8,073 bases of DNA, from the NCBI GenBank assembly GCA_002361335.1, contig DESS01000221.1, positions 25,371 to 33,443 on the forward strand, written 5' to 3'. Position 1 is the stretch's first letter, and each line of letters starts with the position of its first letter. The position numbers and the translations under genes were made by a program. Positions 5,636 to 8,073 of this stretch are shown piece after piece. Below the pieces are notes generated by a model. That model did no database searches. It was not told the DNA's origin and worked only from the letters and a program-made list of their open reading frames with translations. The DNA comes from Richelia sp. UBA3308 (GTDB lineage: Bacteria; Cyanobacteriota; Cyanobacteriia; Cyanobacteriales; Nostocaceae).

Positions 5636-7114
5636 CTACGATAATAAAACACTTAAGTCCAAGTAGCGTTCTACATTTAGGGCCAGAGAATCTAAAAGTT
5701 TTTCTCTTTGTTCGCGGTAGTTAGGAACACCAGTAGGTAGAGATTTTAAACCCCGTTGCTGACGGAGACGATTTAACCAAGCACGTCGCCAAGGACCATT
5801 ATCAAACATACCATGAAGATAAGTACCCCAAACTGACTGACACTTATCTACTAAACCTAAATTAGTATCGTCAAATAAAGCCTCGAAATCCTGAGAATTT
5901 ACACCTTGTGTTTCAATACGCGAACGCCCTTGATGGATTTCAAAGCCATAAACTGGTAAGCCTGCTTGAGGAAAATTAGAAGTAACTTGACGCTGTCGAG
6001 CAATTTTTTGTCCTGTAATTACACTTTTAACAGGTAATAATCCTAAACCACCAAATCTACCAGCTTGTCCTTCTATACCTTCTGGATCGGCTATCATTTG
6101 ACCTAAAATTTGGAAACCACCGCAAATTCCTAATACCGTACCGCCTGCTGCTGCATAATTTTGAATTTGCTCAGCCATTCCAGTTCTTTGCAGTAACAAT
6201 AGGTCAGGTATTGTAGTTTTTGTACCTGGAATAATTACTGCGTCTGGATGTCCTAACTCATGCTTTGGACTCAAGTATTTTACCCCAACACTAGGTTCTG
6301 ATTCTAGGGGATCAAAATCAGTAAAATTGGCAATTCTTGGTAACTTAATAACAGTAAGATTCAGTTCACCCTGAAATTTTCGAGGTTTTCTTTCCAGTAA
6401 ATCAAGGGAATCTTCAGCAGGAAATACTTGTTCTAGATAAGGTATAACTCCTATAACTGGGATACCAGTACGTTCTTCCAACCATTTAATTCCAGGTTCC
6501 AAAATTGAACGCTGTCCCCGGAATTTGTTGATGACGATACCCTTAATTAAAACCCGTTCTTCAGGTTCCAACAATTCCAAAGTACCAACAACGTGAGCAA
6601 AAGCACCGCCACGCTCAATATCAACAACTAGTATAGTCGCAGCATTTAAATGCTTTGCAACTCGCATATTAGTTAAATCGCGGTGTTTGATATTGACTTC
6701 CGCTGGGCTACCAGCACCTTCGCAAACTAATAAATCAAATTCCATTCCTAAATTATGGAGTGATTCTTCAATTGCTCGCCACCCCATATCAAAATATTGC
6801 TCGTAATAATCCGTGGCGCTTACCTTCCCAACAGGCTTACCCTTGATAATCACCTGAGAAGTCATATCTCCTTGGGGTTTTAGTAAAACTGGGTTCATCT
6901 CTATCCAAGGAACAACTCCCGCAGCCCAAGCTTGTACAGCTTGTGCATAACCAATTTCTCCCCCATTGGCTGTTACATAAGCATTATTAGCCATATTTTG
7001 ACCTTTAAAGGGAGCTACTCGCCAACCACGCCGTGACAAAATACGACAAATTGCAGCGCATAATAGTGATTTTCCTGCGTGGGATGTTGTTCCCACTACC
7101 ATAATTGCTTTCAT
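5636..7114 (-). CDS. cobQ: cobyric acid synthase (glutamine-hydrolysing)
   Basis: This 492-residue enzyme matches the CobQ/CbiP family in full length. It performs four ATP- and glutamine-dependent amidations on the corrin ring (adenosylcobyrinic acid a,c-diamide to adenosylcobyric acid) in cobalamin synthesis, in the cytosol. The N-terminal dethiobiotin-synthetase-like domain shows the ATP-binding loop GTTSHAGKS (8-16), KGQNMANNAYV (37-47), MNPVLLKPQGD (73-83) and CEGAGSP (131-137). The C-terminal class I glutamine amidotransferase domain shows the nucleophile Cys331 in LGICGG, YGFEIHQGRS (389-398) and His434 in TYLHG. ATG 7114 puts the loop at the usual distance from the N-terminus. No Shine-Dalgarno sequence is seen. 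No cobalamin riboswitch is recognisable in the leader. The ferredoxin lies downstream and the Npun_F0494-type gene lies upstream on the same strand. Confidence 0.96.
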   Translation of the reverse strand: MKAIMVVGTTSHAGKSLLCAAICRILSRRGWRVAPFKGQNMANNAYVTANGGEIGYAQAVQAWAAGVVPWIEMNPVLLKPQGDMTSQVIIKGKPVGKVSATDYYEQYFDMGWRAIEESLHNLGMEFDLLVCEGAGSPAEVNIKHRDLTNMRVAKHLNAATILVVDIERGGAFAHVVGTLELLEPEERVLIKGIVINKFRGQRSILEPGIKWLEERTGIPVIGVIPYLEQVFPAEDSLDLLERKPRKFQGELNLTVIKLPRIANFTDFDPLESEPSVGVKYLSPKHELGHPDAVIIPGTKTTIPDLLLLQRTGMAEQIQNYAAAGGTVLGICGGFQILGQMIADPEGIEGQAGRFGGLGLLPVKSVITGQKIARQRQVTSNFPQAGLPVYGFEIHQGRSRIETQGVNSQDFEALFDDTNLGLVDKCQSVWGTYLHGMFDNGPWRRAWLNRLRQQRGLKSLPTGVPNYREQREKLLDSLALNVERYLDLSVLLS

Positions 7115-7150
7115 AATTAACTATCAGTTTTTCTTATTTTATTTATTCAA

Positions 7151-7183
7151 ATAAATCATGAATTCCGGAAAAATCCGATTTAT
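7151..7183 (-). repeat. inverted repeat in the cobQ leader
   Basis: ATAAATC (7151-7157) and GATTTAT (7177-7183) are exact reverse complements. Within them CGGA (7166-7169) and TCCG (7174-7177) offer a competing 4-bp stem. The element lies 36-69 bases upstream of the cobQ start codon. It could be a weak leader hairpin, and its AT-rich arms make chance plausible. Confidence 0.25.
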
Positions 7184-7259
7184 GACCACTTGGTTAATGG
7201 CACTTAGTCTATAAATAAAATCCCTAATTAATGAATCTGGGTTTATTTTGCCTTTTATG

Positions 7260-7297
7260 AGACTTCATAAAGACTTCATCAAGGGAGTAGAGACTTC
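7260..7297. promoter_or_regulatory. three direct AGACTTC repeats upstream of cobQ
   Basis: AGACTTC occurs at 7260-7266, 7271-7277 and 7291-7297. The start-to-start distances are 11 and 20 bp, close to one and two helical turns, and the first two copies extend into an almost perfect 11-bp tandem repeat (AGACTTCATAA, AGACTTCATCA). Direct repeats in helical phase are typical of response-regulator sites. They lie about 146-183 bp upstream of the cobQ start, in the gap after the Npun_F0494-type gene. The regulator is unknown. Confidence 0.35.
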
Positions 7298-7352
7298 CAC
7301 ATTTATTGTTCCCCCCTTAACCTCACTCCTAACTTTTCTTTACTTAATTCAT

Positions 7353-7757
7353 TTAAAAAGGCAATCTAAGTATACGCGAAGCTGTATTTTTTAGGCGATC
7401 GCCAATTGTTGGATTGCCCTCCGGCTTGTATAATAAGCTCTCTACCAGTTGACGACCTAAAGGAGTTAGGCGAAAACTATCTGTAATTCCTTGTCCGTCA
7501 ACTTCTCGTCGTAGTAAACCAACTTCAATTAACCATATCAAAGCATTATCTGCGGCCAATTCTGATAGGGAAAATTTTGTGAAGTTATTTTTGATGCCAT
7601 TATCATCTGTAATTTCACCCATAGCTACACGTTGTGAGAGCATCTGTTGAAATAAGTTTAAATTGAAAGGAGAACATCTTAGCGCTCGGGAAGCTCGTTG
7701 TAGAGTTGAATTGGGATAGGTAAAACTTTTTTGGGTTTGCGAGTCAACAGCAGCCAT
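7353..7757 (-). CDS. Npun_F0494 family cyanobacterial protein
   Basis: This 134-residue protein resembles a family found in cyanobacteria and named after Npun_F0494 of Nostoc punctiforme; no biochemical role is known to me. Recognisable blocks are STLQRASRALRCSPFNLNLF (17-36), LSELAADNALIWLIEVGLLR (64-83) and REVDGQGITDSFRLTPLGRQ (84-103). The middle and later part (helix, helix, then VGLLRREVDGQG...FRLTPLGRQLVE) looks like a winged-helix fold, in which the LTPLGRQ segment is common in DNA-binding or dimerising proteins. That reading is inference. The protein is soluble, with no signal peptide. The start is ATG 7757, without a Shine-Dalgarno sequence. Its leader has a 12-bp inverted repeat, and a HIP1 site lies near its 3' end. 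cobQ follows 238 bp downstream on the same strand. Confidence 0.8.
   Translation of the reverse strand: MAAVDSQTQKSFTYPNSTLQRASRALRCSPFNLNLFQQMLSQRVAMGEITDDNGIKNNFTKFSLSELAADNALIWLIEVGLLRREVDGQGITDSFRLTPLGRQLVESLLYKPEGNPTIGDRLKNTASRILRLPF
7395..7402. repeat. HIP1 octamer
   Basis: GCGATCGC lies within the 3' part of the Npun_F0494-type gene. Confidence 0.9.
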
Positions 7758-7764
7758 TTTGGGG

Positions 7765-7804
7765 ATATTGATATTATTTTTACTTACTATATTAATATCA
7801 ATAT
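7765..7804 (-). promoter_or_regulatory. 12-bp inverted repeat around a possible promoter
   Basis: ATATTGATATTA (7765-7776) and TAATATCAATAT (7793-7804) are exact reverse complements with a 16-bp spacer. The nearest arm ends 7 bp before the start codon at 7757. On the minus strand TATAGT (7791-7786) lies between the arms and could be a -10 box. The arrangement suits a regulator binding both sides of a promoter, and the transcript could also form a leader hairpin. The arms are AT-rich but long enough to be notable. Confidence 0.45.
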
Positions 7805-7953
7805 TGTTTTAATTTGAACTAAAATTCCCAATTTATCGTAGTTCACGAAATTTAAGAATGTATTTTCACACAAAGCGCAACGGCAGCATGTATGAATGAT
7901 ATTTCTAAAATTTAAAATTTGTTCTCAAAACAGATTTTCGATTTTTCTATTAT

Positions 7954-7961
7954 GCGATCGC
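7954..7961. repeat. HIP1 octamer
   Basis: GCGATCGC lies in the non-coding DNA at the right edge. Confidence 0.9.
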
Positions 7962-8000
7962 CCCATAGCACTAGCGAAGCCAATCACCTTCTTAAACGAG

Positions 8001-8049
8001 CCGAAGTTGGAAGAGCGGAGGCGGAGAATCTCCGCCTTCGCCCGAAGTT
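8001..8049. repeat. GC-rich palindrome flanked by direct repeats
   Basis: GGCGGAGA (8020-8027) and TCTCCGCC (8029-8036) are exact reverse complements around one base. Outer pairing of 8015-8019 with 8037-8041 extends the stem to 13 pairs with one G-U; as RNA, 12 pairs close a 3-nt loop. CCGAAGTT flanks it on both sides in direct orientation (8001-8008 and 8042-8049). It stands out from the AT-rich surroundings. It resembles a dispersed palindromic element, or it may be a terminator-like hairpin without a U-run. Confidence 0.6.
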
Positions 8050-8073
8050 CTTTGGAATTGGGATGGGGTATAA

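Larger units (their letters stand above)
7758..8073. other. intergenic region at the right edge
   Basis: No coding region is supported on either strand. The stretch holds the inverted repeat at 7765-7804, a HIP1 site and a GC-rich hairpin near the end. It is cut by the window edge, so what follows is unknown. Confidence 0.6.

Noticed and set aside
7115..7352. Cobalamin riboswitch before cobQ
   Set aside because: No B12-box-like sequence or extended GC-rich pairing is visible in this AT-rich leader. A covariance-model search would settle it.

Overview
The window looks like chromosome of a filamentous, probably heterocyst-forming cyanobacterium (order Nostocales). Three signs support this: a plant-type zeta-carotene desaturase gene, three exact GCGATCGC (HIP1) octamers, and a 98-bp array of heptamers of the short-tandem-repeat kind common in these genomes. 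Species cannot be fixed. A stop-riddled, AT-rich left third next to intact genes would fit a genome undergoing decay, but that is inference.

Layout. Bases 1-2767 hold no intact gene. They are AT-rich and contain several palindromes and inverted repeats, plus a stretch (about 1408-2000) that reads like a decayed protein gene with nonsense codons and a probable frameshift. At 2768-2938 (+) there is a short intact gene for a ribbon-helix-helix (CopG-like) DNA-binding protein, preceded by several copies of TTTCCTT in both orientations. Then come crtQ (3098-4546, +), an SRPBCC-fold protein (4770-5219, +), and, convergent with it after only 11 bp, a compact [2Fe-2S] ferredoxin (5231-5470, -). A 14-unit heptamer array abuts the ferredoxin start codon. 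Upstream on the same strand lies cobQ (5636-7114, -), then an Npun_F0494-type cyanobacterial protein (7353-7757, -) with a 12-bp inverted repeat in its leader. The right end (7758-8073) is non-coding and carries a HIP1 site and a GC-rich hairpin.

How the parts relate. crtQ makes prolycopene for carotenoid synthesis, and the SRPBCC gene downstream may be a partner or lipid-binding accessory. cobQ amidates the corrin ring in cobalamin synthesis, and the ferredoxin may share its transcript, although 165 bp of repeat-rich DNA lies between them. No complete novel defence or mobile system is visible. The items most worth a second look are the small ribbon-helix-helix gene with its repeated upstream motif, the heptamer array forming the ferredoxin leader, and the relic gene on the left.
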